From the NCBI RefSeq assembly GCF_019649055.1, contig NW_026570249.1, forward strand, positions 1,240,001 to 1,304,000: 64,000 bases of DNA. The letters run 5' to 3'. Positions 8,333-16,862 of the stretch are shown in pieces (within the stretch, counting starts at the first letter, position 1; every line of letters begins with the position of its first letter). The translations under genes were made by a program, and so were the position numbers. The stretch comes from Paramacrobiotus metropolitanus (lineage: Eukaryota > Tardigrada > Eutardigrada > Parachela > Macrobiotidae). A model generated the notes under the pieces. That model was not told the origin of the DNA. It worked only from the letters and a program-made list of their open reading frames with translations, and did not search any database.

Positions 8333-11239
8333 CGACCAGATCCAGTGGCCGCGCCAACGGCGTCGACCACTGCGCAAGCACCGGTTGCCTCAACATCGGC
8401 GGACCCAACTTTGGTCCAAGCCCCAACAGTGGCCCCAGCACCAACCGCGCCTGGGCCAACACCAAGCCAACCTGTGGACACTGCTGAAACCGCTACCGCG
8501 GACGTTAGCATGGAGATTCCACCACAGGACACCGAAATGGACGTGAGTTTGCTCGACAAAACTTTCGAGCTCTCGCCGGAAAAACAGGCCCAACCAGAGC
8601 CAGCACCAGTCCAACCGGATGGTGCACCGGTAAGTCCAATGGTAGTAGATGAGCCAACGGTTTCATCAGACACCACGCCCACGCCAAACCGAATTGAAGG
8701 CGATACATCAGGCGGCACTTTGGTCGTCCGTTCAACGGACAGGAAATCGACCGGAGGAAAGCCAGCCGAAAGAACGGCCACCCCAGTTACAACTGGAGGG
8801 CCACAGTCGCCTAGGTTCACCAGGAAGAAACGGACTCCTCCAGAGGCAGAGGAGCCGCCTTCGCAACGGTCACTCCCAGCATGGAGAGGGCCACCGATGG
8901 ACTTGGAGCTGAACCCAAATCCCAGGCCCACTCCTCCCGCGGGGAGTGGTTCATCAATGGACTTGGAACGCCCCGGCCCTACCAGGCCCGGGCCACCCAT
9001 TCTTAAACTGGCGGCCAGAGAACAACCGACTTTGGTTCTTCGCGGTCTAACGACCAAGAAGAAGAAATCACCGCCAAAGAAGTTCCCAAGACAGGGCCAA
9101 GTGCTCTCACCACCAGAGGAGCGGCCAATCCCATCGCGAACAACGGCACCTTTACGGGACGAGCCTCAAACGAGGCATCGTATACGGCTGACCCCACCGG
9201 GCCCAACCAGCCAATATCAATTGGACCTGCATAACGAACTCGTAAGCGAAATCATAGAAGTTGATCTACGCTTGAACCTGACCGAAGAGGACACGCGCCA
9301 GCGGATCCGCGCAGGCGATCCGATCCTGACCGAACACGAGATTGACCGCACCAACCGGAGCTGTCAATTACTGGTCCAGGAGCGGAATATCCTCATCCGA
9401 AGACTTAGGGCTATGCCAGGCAAAAGCCAGGCCCTCCGCCAGCGCCAACTGCCTGGCGAAATCATCGAACACGCGATATACATCAGAGGGCCACATATTA
9501 ACCCAAGAGCTTGGACAGTGGAACCACGCCCAAGACCGGGCCAGCCAGTGGAAGACCAACTCCCACCGGAAGAGGTCCAAAGTGATGAGGAAATCCCTCA
9601 ATTCCCGGCAGCCGATTACGGCGTTCTGTCCAGCGAGGACGAAGAAGATTTGGACAAAGATGTCCAACGTGTCCTGTATGAGACCGTGAGGGATAAATCT
9701 CCTCTACCGAGGAGATCCCCTCGCAAAAGTCTGTCTCCCGAAAAACGGACTTCTACTGGCCGCGCCACATCACAACCAGCGCGCATGCCGAGTATGCCGG
9801 CCCCAGGACCACCGCCTCCCCGGTTCACACCGAGCCGGCCAGGCAAATCACCAGAGAACGAGAAGATGGACACCTCATCTTCTCAACAGCCGGTCATGAC
9901 CATAACGGTGGAACGGATTCCGCCACCAGCACCTGTGGCCCCTGAAACGGCAAAAGCCAAAGTCGTCATTGAGCTTCCGACCGAACAGGTGGAAGCTGAC
10001 TCGGCCTTGATGCCCATGAGTGCCCTCACTCCTACGGAGCAGAGACACCTTGTGGCCCATGCCGAGCACAACGACCGACGGCAATATCCTTACCTCCTTA
10101 AGAAGAGACAAGAGGCTAAGGACCAGAACAAGCCGGAAGACTACGAAATGCTCACTGAAATGCTCCGCAGACTGGTGATTAGAATGGTGGAAGATTACTG
10201 GAACCGAAGGCGCAGACGTCTCTTCCCATCACCGGAGAAGGACCCAAAGATGGCCGAACGGCTATCATCAACAGCACCGACAGTGGTGCCACCTAAGGCG
10301 CAAGCGCCCCCAGAGCCGGAACCGATGGACACATCCCCATCAGGGCCAGTTGTGGTTACACCACAAGCTGAGCCAACACCGGGACCATCAAAGGCCAAAA
10401 CCCCACCAAAGGCACCAGCTGACCAGAGCCAAGCAGGAACAGGCCCAACGGCCATTGTTCCAACTGTCTTGCCAACCATGCCAGCCAGAGTGGATGACAT
10501 CCCCTTTGGCCAGCCAGTATCCTTCCCTATAACAGGGACATTAGAGGACTTGGCACTTGGCGCACAAGTAATTCACTCGGCCAACTCACAAAGAGGCAAA
10601 CAGTCGAGAAAAGCCAAGAAACCAGAGAGGGCCAAACCGGCCTCTCGTCCAACATCCCCTCAACCGAGTGGGAGCCGGGCGGACACATCGCGGCCACCAG
10701 TAAACCCAGAGGCCGAAAGGAACCGCCAAAAGAAGGAAGAGACCAAGGCCAAGAAAACTCGTGAGGCCAAAATCGCCCAGCTTGAGAAACGGCTGTCAGG
10801 CGACGAAGATGTCCAGGTCCTATCGGACAGTCCGGACAAACCAGGGCCATCACAACCTCTGGCACAACCAAGGCCAAAACCTCCACTCCCAGAAGGATAC
10901 AAGGACGAAGACTTCGAACCGGTCCCCGATGAAGATACGCAGTCGGAGGAAGTCATACTCCCATCACCTTGGGACGACGAAGCTGAACTTCCCGACCCAG
11001 GACCAGAAGCCACCCACATCGAAATCCCAGCGGGTTACGCTGAACAATGGGTGGCACTGGCCAGAATCATGAGAAGGGAAACGGGCCGAGACTTATATCA
11101 GTGTTCTTCGGACCCGTATGGCACTCGGCGAAGAATTCACAGGACTCCCGCTCGCGGACCGCACACTGACGGCACCCTTTATGCGGCGGGTGGTCACTCT
11201 TATCCTGGACTCAGGACTGCTGGTTCGCACACATCGTGA
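8333..11239 (+). CDS. ORF4 of element A: large Pro-rich protein with two helical domains
   Basis: A frame of about 965 residues, open directly after the TAG at 8330. Most of it is Pro/Thr/Ser-rich and probably disordered. Two helical domains are conserved in C. The first, at about 9215-9520, contains a run of charged helices and INPRAWTVEPRPRPGQP (C: INPAVYIREPPLEPGQP, 54696-55343). The second, at about 10020-10220, contains MVEDYWNRRRRR (C: 55620-55870). An acidic patch with SSEDEED lies near 9630. The last 50 or so codons read into the next conserved domain in the wrong frame, which marks a frame change near 11080. Function unknown; the arrangement suggests a scaffold or structural polyprotein. 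Confidence 0.65.
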   Translation, partial: RPDPVAAPTASTTAQAPVASTSADPTLVQAPTVAPAPTAPGPTPSQPVDTAETATADVSMEIPPQDTEMDVSLLDKTFELSPEKQAQPEPAPVQPDGAPVSPMVVDEPTVSSDTTPTPNRIEGDTSGGTLVVRSTDRKSTGGKPAERTATPVTTGGPQSPRFTRKKRTPPEAEEPPSQRSLPAWRGPPMDLELNPNPRPTPPAGSGSSMDLERPGPTRPGPPILKLAAREQPTLVLRGLTTKKKKSPPKKFPRQGQVLSPPEERPIPSRTTAPLRDEPQTRHRIRLTPPGPTSQYQLDLHNELVSEIIEVDLRLNLTEEDTRQRIRAGDPILTEHEIDRTNRSCQLLVQERNILIRRLRAMPGKSQALRQRQLPGEIIEHAIYIRGPHINPRAWTVEPRPRPGQPVEDQLPPEEVQSDEEIPQFPAADYGVLSSEDEEDLDKDVQRVLYETVRDKSPLPRRSPRKSLSPEKRTSTGRATSQPARMPSMPAPGPPPPRFTPSRPGKSPENEKMDTSSSQQPVMTITVERIPPPAPVAPETAKAKVVIELPTEQVEADSALMPMSALTPTEQRHLVAHAEHNDRRQYPYLLKKRQEAKDQNKPEDYEMLTEMLRRLVIRMVEDYWNRRRRRLFPSPEKDPKMAERLSSTAPTVVPPKAQAPPEPEPMDTSPSGPVVVTPQAEPTPGPSKAKTPPKAPADQSQAGTGPTAIVPTVLPTMPARVDDIPFGQPVSFPITGTLEDLALGAQVIHSANSQRGKQSRKAKKPERAKPASRPTSPQPSGSRADTSRPPVNPEAERNRQKKEETKAKKTREAKIAQLEKRLSGDEDVQVLSDSPDKPGPSQPLAQPRPKPPLPEGYKDEDFEPVPDEDTQSEEVILPSPWDDEAELPDPGPEATHIEIPAGYAEQWVALARIMRRETGRDLYQCSSDPYGTRRRIHRTPARGPHTDGTLYAAGGHSYPGLRTAGSHTS

Positions 11240-11564
11240 CTGGACCAGCATGGCAGAAATCCATGTGGCCCATCGGCCATCTGGACTTTCCCGTAGCAGG
11301 GACAACACCTTTCAACAGGTCTGCCGAGCCATTGGGTATCTACATGACCCAAGAGGCTCTCCTTTGATGGATATAGCCAGGACAATCAACGTCCTTTACT
11401 ACCAGGGAACGACGAACCCATGGGATCTCAGCGACCAGTTAATCAACGAAATACTGGCTTGGGTCAGAGATGGTGTCCTGGAAACCACTAATGCCTTCCG
11501 CGCCGAACCATTACGCTTCGCTGTCCCGGGATTTATCCCACAGAAGACCCAACGGTCTCTGTAG
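11073..11564 (+). CDS. ORF4 C-terminal conserved domain (AIGY/VPxFIP), element A
   Basis: This frame overlaps the end of ORF4 and holds a compact domain of about 150 residues, rich in helices, with DWTS, VCRAIGYLHD and RFAVPGFIP. The C copy at 56755-57245 has SWDT, IVRAIGYYRS and QYTVPDFIP in the same order and spacing. That conservation across two diverged elements says the domain was selected. It ends at a TAG (11562) with coding-like sequence continuing in frame. No family recognised. Confidence 0.6.
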   Translation, partial: EGKRAETYISVLRTRMALGEEFTGLPLADRTLTAPFMRRVVTLILDSGLLVRTHRDWTSMAEIHVAHRPSGLSRSRDNTFQQVCRAIGYLHDPRGSPLMDIARTINVLYYQGTTNPWDLSDQLINEILAWVRDGVLETTNAFRAEPLRFAVPGFIPQKTQRSL

Positions 11565-12152
11565 GTGTCGCACGACATTGACACCAGATGGGACTCGAGC
11601 AGAAGGAAAGCGGTTGGAGCGAAGGCCAAAGACCTAAAAGGCAGGGCCAAAGAGGCATACGACATGACCCAACTGGCCAAGCTGCCTGGCCCAAAGAACC
11701 TGGCAAAAGAAAAGCCACCGAGACCATCGGTAACTCGGAGGGAGAACGCCTTCCGAAAGGAACAACAGGAGGCGCAGATGCGCGCGACAGGCCAACGGCC
11801 CTCGCCTCGGGACACTGTGTCACTGCCTAACGCAGCTGGCCGGTCCCGACCTCCCTCACCAGCCCCATCAGCCACTTCAATAAAGAGTCGAAAGACTACG
11901 GCCAAGAAGGGGCGTGGCAAGAAATCACCGACCCCGCCACCCTCTGACTCGGATTCTGAGGACTCCAACCCAGAGGACTCGGAAGAAGATGAAGAAGAGG
12001 ATGAACCGGATCAGGACATGGCATCCCAGAAGTCCGACTCTGAAGACTCTGACGACGATGACCAGAGCCCTGGCAAACTGACTATCAATGTCCCACCAGA
12101 CCATAGTGTGGAAATCCCTCCAGGTGACGAAAAACCAGGCACCTACCGGTGA
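11565..12152 (+). CDS. Basic/acidic linker segment of element A
   Basis: It continues the previous frame directly after the TAG at 11562-11564. An Arg/Lys-rich start is followed by a Pro-rich part and then a strongly acidic Ser/Asp/Glu tract (SDSDSEDSNPEDSEEDEEE). The C copy keeps the same basic-then-acidic layout at 57250-57930. It looks like a disordered connector between the AIGY domain and the winged-helix ORF. It overlaps the next ORF by 65 nt in another frame. Probably part of a longer protein in the intact element. Confidence 0.5.
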   Translation: MSHDIDTRWDSSRRKAVGAKAKDLKGRAKEAYDMTQLAKLPGPKNLAKEKPPRPSVTRRENAFRKEQQEAQMRATGQRPSPRDTVSLPNAAGRSRPPSPAPSATSIKSRKTTAKKGRGKKSPTPPPSDSDSEDSNPEDSEEDEEEDEPDQDMASQKSDSEDSDDDDQSPGKLTINVPPDHSVEIPPGDEKPGTYR

Positions 12153-13068
12153 CCAGAGCATGGAGGATCAGAGTGGCGCACAGGGCGCCCAACAAGAACA
12201 CGAAGGCAGCATGGAAAGCGCCCAATCCAGCGGAAGCGCGGCACCGCCCGACCCAGTTGTCCGACAAGTGAGGGACACGTTCTCTCCGGAATCGGACTCG
12301 GCCGAAGTGCACCATACTCTGCCAGACCCACACCCAGCCAAGCCACGCATCGGCTACGTTTCGCCACCGCCACCAAAGGTGGCCAGGAAGTGGCCAGGTG
12401 GAGATCCATCCAAGAAGATGAAGATCTCCAACATGGATAAAGGATGGGTATATGTGAAGGCTGCCTTACAGGCGTTGTCCCAAACGGGCACATTTTTCGC
12501 CACAGGCGACCTGGCCTTCCAGCTCATTGAGAAATGGGAGGGCCCATGGCTTTCCAAATCCAAAGTGAGGCAGTATGTCCAGATGGCATACAATGAAAGA
12601 GTCATGCTGCGGACCCATATGCCCAACGGCGACATTTTCTACACCTTCCCACCGGAAAATCGTGACGCAGCCCCTCAAGGATACTGGGAATGGCGCAACG
12701 CCGTTCTCACCGTACTGACCACTACACCGTACTCCCTTGGCCTCACTCGTGGAGAAATCGCCAATCAAATGCTGGGCCATTATCAGCTTTACTATATGGC
12801 GCACCACCCGCAACTGGTGGATGGAACGGAATATGCCTCGGGCGAAGGCCGGACCATAGGCTTATTCCCCATCTTCGAGGACGTCAGACACGTCGTCAAG
12901 AAGATGTTGCGCGAAGGATGGCTCGACCAAACGGTTGATGAGCCAGAGGCCCAGCAGCGCTACAGAAAGCGACAAGACCCACCTGACCGTTATGGCCCTC
13001 GTCCTGCTGACACACCCACTCTGGCTTCCACAAAAAAGAAGCAGAAGCGAAAGTCCTACCACCAGTGA
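12088..13068 (+). CDS. ORF6 of element A: predicted tandem winged-helix protein
   Basis: A 326-residue ORF starting at ATG 12088. After a disordered acidic N-terminus (about 115 residues) comes a folded region. Unit 1 begins GWVYVKAALQAL, has a second helix (GDLAFQLIEKW), a recognition-like helix (VRQYVQMAYNERVML) and a hairpin wing ending IFYTFP. Unit 2 begins WRNAVLTVL and ends VRHVVKKMLREGWL. The helix-helix-helix-wing order in both units suggests two winged helix-turn-helix domains, so a nucleic-acid-binding role is plausible; this is inferred from pattern only. The C copy (57967-58848) keeps GWVHVHAALKAL, YYVFP and the second unit. It ends just before the ORF7 acceptor. Confidence 0.65.
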   Translation: MSHQTIVWKSLQVTKNQAPTGDQSMEDQSGAQGAQQEHEGSMESAQSSGSAAPPDPVVRQVRDTFSPESDSAEVHHTLPDPHPAKPRIGYVSPPPPKVARKWPGGDPSKKMKISNMDKGWVYVKAALQALSQTGTFFATGDLAFQLIEKWEGPWLSKSKVRQYVQMAYNERVMLRTHMPNGDIFYTFPPENRDAAPQGYWEWRNAVLTVLTTTPYSLGLTRGEIANQMLGHYQLYYMAHHPQLVDGTEYASGEGRTIGLFPIFEDVRHVVKKMLREGWLDQTVDEPEAQQRYRKRQDPPDRYGPRPADTPTLASTKKKQKRKSYHQ

Positions 13069-13214
13069 CCCGGCTCAGAACTTGCATAGGGCATAGGGGG
13101 GGACGGGTTGTAAAATTCATAGGGACGTAAAATTATAGGACGTAATTACCATAGGGACCAGTCCTACCGGACTTTATCAGCATTCTGCATGTTCCATTTC
13201 TGTTACCACAGAGA
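13069..13214 (+). promoter_or_regulatory. ORF6-ORF7 spacer with 3' splice acceptor
   Basis: A spacer of 146 nt with CATAGGG repeats and one TACC-loop hairpin (13160-13173). It ends in a pyrimidine-rich run (GTTCCATTTCTGTTACCACAG) with AG at 13210-13211, just 3 nt before the ORF7 ATG at 13215. This is a textbook metazoan 3' splice site layout and implies that ORF7 is read from a spliced RNA. No donor was identified. Confidence 0.55.
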
Positions 13215-14684
13215 ATGGGACTGACTCCACAGCAGAAGTATGACTCGGGATGTGCGGACTGCAGATGCAACAGTTTGGACGTGTCCGGCCGGAGGGAAAA
13301 CTCCCGACGGGAGTATTTTCCCTGCGCATACCACTTGCGACCCGGGTTCCGTGACGAAGCGGAAAGAGCCTACTGCTTCTACTTGGAAGTAGTCAGAGGC
13401 AACTTTGATGCGTACTGCCACATGACCAGCCGCGATGGACGCCACCTGATCCCCCTACTGAGGGATCATGAACAGATAGAGATCCACGATCTCTATATGC
13501 ACCGCAGCGGCGACAGACAACTTGGCTGGAGCAGTGCAGGAACTCAACCGCCAATCCTCAGCCAAACGGCGTTGGACAAGAAGGCGGAACGTGACTTCGA
13601 TCGTATGCGGTCCCGTAACACGGGTTCTGACCGCTCATCAGGGCGCGGCCAAACGGCCGTCCCGAAAACTCATGACCAGTCCCATCAGCGCCGGCCATCG
13701 CCAGGCACTCGGCCCCACGGGCATGAGGTGTCAACTTCCGCGACATGTGACCAGTTCATGGCCACTATCAATAGCCAGATGGTGGACCTCGTGGCCAAAC
13801 AGCTGATGCAAGGCGGACTTTTGGATGCCTTAAAAGGCCAGTATGACCCGGCCCGTGCTCAACAGCACGCGCCAGCACCATTGGCACCACTACCGCGGCA
13901 GCCAGATGACTTGCGCCACTTCATCGAAACTCGACACCAGGACCAGACCGGCCAACCGAACCGGGGCCGTCCTCAGGAACGCGAGCCGCCAACGCGGACC
14001 TCGCCCGGGAAACGTAACGAGGACGAAAGCCTGGTCGTCTCCCGCACCAATAAGCGGCCTGAGCGAACCGTTAGCTCAGTGGCCCAGAACATCAGCATCC
14101 ATGTCCCAATGGACACGGATCCAGCACCGCCGTCATCGGACCCACCGGCCCGATCTGACGTCAGCACCACTACAGCGGACTTCCACCCATACAAGTATGC
14201 GGCCGACCAAGGCGTCAACATCCGGCCACGTCCCCATCGGGAGGTGACAGATTACATTATGAAGGCCATTCCGTACCCGCGGACCAAATGGGCTCAGATT
14301 GACGCCATCATCCAAGACTTGCAAAATTTTGTCAAGTCGTCCGGACTCGAAATGGAATTCCAGCGAAAAGACTGGCCACACACCTTTAATATGGATGAAC
14401 CCATCGCCAACCGTGAAGGCTACCCGATCGTCCGCAGTAACGCACTATCGTGCGCTGCGGATGTCAACCTGTTGGGTGAGCCCATTACACGTCCGGACTG
14501 GAATGACTTGTGCGAATTGCACATCCGGGATGACCAGTTGGATGTCTTCAAGTACCTGGCTCAGTTCGTCCTACCGGATGCGAACGCCAGTTTCCTGGTC
14601 ACAGCAGCACGGGCCGCAATGCGTATCCCGTGCAGACCGGAAAACTACGCAGAGGCCCCAACGGGTACTTATGCGTATACTTGA
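13215..14684 (+). CDS. ORF7 of element A: CxxC zinc module plus helical domain
   Basis: A 489-residue ORF starting at ATG 13215 behind a strong acceptor. The N-terminus has GCADCRCN and, about 25 residues later, YFPCAYH, then a helix and GNFDAYCHM. The copies in C (CQMC...LPCAEC, GNLSAYIYL) and B (CPDC...YPCWTC, GNLSVFRGV) show the full CxxC...CxxC pattern, so this is probably a zinc ribbon or finger. A Pro/Gln/Arg-rich middle follows. The C-terminal helical domain at about 340-480 (TDYIMKAIPY, RPDWNDLCELH, FLVTAARAAMRIP) matches C at 60480-60740. The stop is a TGA at 14682 with in-frame continuation. A Gag-like or nucleocapsid role is possible but unproven. Confidence 0.7.
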   Translation: MGLTPQQKYDSGCADCRCNSLDVSGRRENSRREYFPCAYHLRPGFRDEAERAYCFYLEVVRGNFDAYCHMTSRDGRHLIPLLRDHEQIEIHDLYMHRSGDRQLGWSSAGTQPPILSQTALDKKAERDFDRMRSRNTGSDRSSGRGQTAVPKTHDQSHQRRPSPGTRPHGHEVSTSATCDQFMATINSQMVDLVAKQLMQGGLLDALKGQYDPARAQQHAPAPLAPLPRQPDDLRHFIETRHQDQTGQPNRGRPQEREPPTRTSPGKRNEDESLVVSRTNKRPERTVSSVAQNISIHVPMDTDPAPPSSDPPARSDVSTTTADFHPYKYAADQGVNIRPRPHREVTDYIMKAIPYPRTKWAQIDAIIQDLQNFVKSSGLEMEFQRKDWPHTFNMDEPIANREGYPIVRSNALSCAADVNLLGEPITRPDWNDLCELHIRDDQLDVFKYLAQFVLPDANASFLVTAARAAMRIPCRPENYAEAPTGTYAYT

Positions 14685-15164
14685 AACGGCACGGTCATCC
14701 GCATCTTCGCGGCCAGACTTGGCCATTTGCGAAGCCATTGGGAACTTGAAACTGCCTATCGGCAGGGGAAGATCATCCCTCAACTTCTCACCCAGGTGGC
14801 CCTGCTCGGAAACCAGATCCATGAGATCGAGGCAGGAGTCAAGATCCAGAGCGCACTGAATACCTTCAGACGCCGCGCCAATGACTACAGCTACCGCGAG
14901 CCAAAGGACCACGATGATGCAGCCGAATCGTACGTTAACCGAACGGCGGCGCGAAAGCTTCCAACGAAGTTTCGCTCCCAGCGCTCGGCGGCATCGTCCA
15001 CGCAGCGCCAGTCCCCGGCCAACCAAGAGGCCCAGCCGGCCAGCGCCTCCGGTCAGCAAAACACGACCGAGCAGGAAATGGCGGAATATGAAGAAACCGT
15101 CGTCGACCCACTGAACCCAGATGGGATCGGCGAGAGCCATGACCAAGGAGACGCGCAGGAATAG
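14685..15164 (+). CDS. ORF8 of element A: C-terminal continuation of ORF7
   Basis: It is in the same frame as ORF7, separated only by the TGA at 14682-14684. It begins with a segment containing IFAARLGHLRSHW, which matches IFAARLGHHHSHF in C where the two parts are closer to continuous. It continues as helices and then an Arg/Gln/Ser-rich acidic-ended tail. The first ATG-like start is a GTG/ATG cluster after 14727, but homology starts before it. I read ORF7+ORF8 as one protein interrupted by a mutated codon or a readthrough stop. Confidence 0.6.
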   Translation, partial: NGTVIRIFAARLGHLRSHWELETAYRQGKIIPQLLTQVALLGNQIHEIEAGVKIQSALNTFRRRANDYSYREPKDHDDAAESYVNRTAARKLPTKFRSQRSAASSTQRQSPANQEAQPASASGQQNTTEQEMAEYEETVVDPLNPDGIGESHDQGDAQE

Positions 15165-15480
15165 GCCAGCGGCCATTCGTGCATGTCGGCCCTGAACCCG
15201 GACCGACATTGGCCTGAACCGGAACCACCACCATGGGTACAATCTAACGGTTGTTACCCTTGCCCAATAAACGTGGCTTACGGCCATGCAATGTCAACCT
15301 TACTGAACCAAAATCCCTGGACCTTAACCGGATTCCCCGGATTGGCTCTGGCTTAGCGGCTGGGACCATGAATTTGGCCTGGCCATCCCAGACCATCCGA
15401 CGGAGTCCACCGGACCGAACTTGGCGCGAGCTAAGTTCCCCGGCATGGAAAAGATCCAGCGCCCAAAAGGCGGCGACGGC

Positions 15481-15676
15481 CCGCATAGAAGTTGCGGTAA
15501 CCCGGTGGATCAGTCCTGGCCCGCATAGAGTTTGCGGTAATCCATGGACAAGTCCTGGCCCATAGAGTTTGGACCAGGCCCGCTATGTGTCTAACGGCCG
15601 TACGCGGCTCACGAGTCTAGTTGCCATACTACGCAACTGGGACCAGTGAATTAAGGGAGCCACATAGAACTTGTGG
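15481..15676 (+). repeat. Three hairpins with TAGARNT loops and compensating stems
   Basis: CCGCA/TGCGG stems enclose TAGAAGT (15481-15497) and TAGAGTT (15521-15537). A third copy, CCACA/TGTGG around TAGAACT, lies at 15660-15676. The G-C to A-T change is made on both sides of the third stem, so base pairing is kept while the sequence changes. Confidence 0.7.
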
Positions 15677-15714
15677 TACGCCCACTTTGCATGCAACGCC
15701 TGTGATAAGGGCAG

Positions 15715-15800
15715 AGGCCCAGAGGACCGCCCAGAGGCAAAACCAAAGAATCCACCGCCCAGAGGCAAAATCAAAGACTCACCGCCCAGAGGCCAAATGA
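15715..15800 (+). repeat. Repeated CCGCCCAGAGGCAAA phrase
   Basis: Three near-identical copies of CCGCCCAGAGGC(A/C)AA start at 15727, 15755 and 15782. A related CCCGCCCAGAGGCAT lies near 17450. Each contains a GCC-CAGA-GGC mini-stem. The same 15-mer occurs once in the C 3' region at 62653-62667, so it is a shared feature of the family 3' end. Confidence 0.65.
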
Positions 15801-16059
15801 AGATCTTCCTAGTCAGCAGACCGGATACTCCGTGGTAAACGCCTACCGGGGCCCACAACTTAATTTTTGGAGTTTGGCCAGGCCAACCTGATGTTTTCGT
15901 CAGAGCCACTTAATTTTTGTTATGGCCACGGTCTCAGGAAAGCCTACCTGACATGGTATCTGCCATTCGCCTATCGGACATGGTAGCTAACTCATGGCCC
16001 ACGGCCAGGGAGATGGACCAGATTCAACGAATCTGCAACTTTGGCCCGCCAATTACCTT

Positions 16060-16340
16060 GGCGCGCCATGATGGCCCGCCATTTACCTCGGACAGACGAA
16101 AATCGACTAAGTCCATTTTGGCCCGCCATCAACCATGGACCGCCGACAAAGCGACTAAGCCCATTTTGGCCCGCCAAACGGCGTGGACCACTGAAAAAGC
16201 GACCAAACCCATTTTGGCCCGCCAATTACCTTGGCGCACCATTATGGCCCGCCATCCACCGTGGACCGTCGAAAAAACGACTAAGTCCATTTTGGCCCGC
16301 CAAACGGTGTGGCCTGCCGAAAAACAACTAAGTCCACAAC
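16060..16340 (+). repeat. Tandem repeats around CCATTTTGGCCCGCCA
   Basis: Units of roughly 48 nt, some compound, begin CCATTTTGGCCCGCCA and continue with a GTGGACC...GAAAAAGCGAC phrase. Four full-length starts are visible between 16110 and 16330, with looser copies upstream. Units differ by scattered substitutions, as in an ageing minisatellite inside the element 3' region. Confidence 0.7.
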
Positions 16341-16449
16341 GGAGAGCCAAAGCCGGCCATACAGGACTTTCAAGTCCCGCAACAGCCAGAGACACATCTC
16401 GCCATGCAGGAGCCACAGATCCCGCCTGAGGCATACCAGAGACCGAGAT

Positions 16450-16850
16450 TGGACCGCCCTACCGGGTTTGGTCCATCACACCACTTCGGTCATGGGACTT
16501 AGAAATTTTCCCATTATGGCCCTCTTGGACTTAGAAGATATTTGGCCCGAGATGCATGACCCAACCGGGGTGCACTCGAACTTTAACTTTTTTGGCCCGA
16601 GGCGCATGACCAAACCGGCATGCAGGGCCAAACCTGGCCAAAGTGGACCACCCTAACGGGACTGGTCCATTGCACTCATTTGGATAGCAGGAGCACCCCT
16701 CCCGCTCAGAGGCACCGTTTATAAGCCTTTATGGCCGCCCAACCGGGTTCGGTCCATTCCATATCTGACATGGAGCACCACTCCTGCCCAGAGGCCATAC
16801 CTAAGGACCTTTTACGGACCGCCCAACCGGGACTGGTCCAACATACTAGG
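16450..16850 (+). repeat. Four dispersed CCC-NANC-GGG...TGGTCCA units
   Basis: Units near 16457, 16650, 16737 and 16820 share CCGCCC(T/A)A(A/C)CGGG, a few bases, then (T/C)GGTCCA. The CCC/GGG arms can pair around a 3-4 nt loop. Between them lie CTCAGAGGC/CCCAGAGGC phrases. They are part of the family-wide habit of short hairpins. Confidence 0.55.
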
Positions 16851-16862
16851 AAGGGGACAAAC

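Larger units (their letters stand above)
15165..16862 (+). other. 3' noncoding region of element A, rich in short repeats
   Basis: About 1.7 kb with no supported gene. A frame from 15917 to 16429 is open only because it runs through tandem repeats. The stretch holds hairpins, direct repeats and recurrent phrases listed separately, and ends in a purine-rich run (AGGAAGGGGACAAAC) just before the candidate LTR start. ATATCTGACAT recurs at about 5470, 16757 and 17845. Confidence 0.6.

Noticed and set aside
7323-14684. Alternative genetic code with reassigned stop codons.
   Set aside because: All three stop codons occur in frame in A and C, and at aligned places they replace different residues (for example Trp in the C RNase H). 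Frameshifts also occur. Decay explains this better.
15917-16429. Plus-strand ORF of 170 codons in the A 3' region.
   Set aside because: It is open only because the tandem repeat unit has no stop in that frame; nothing similar is coded in C.
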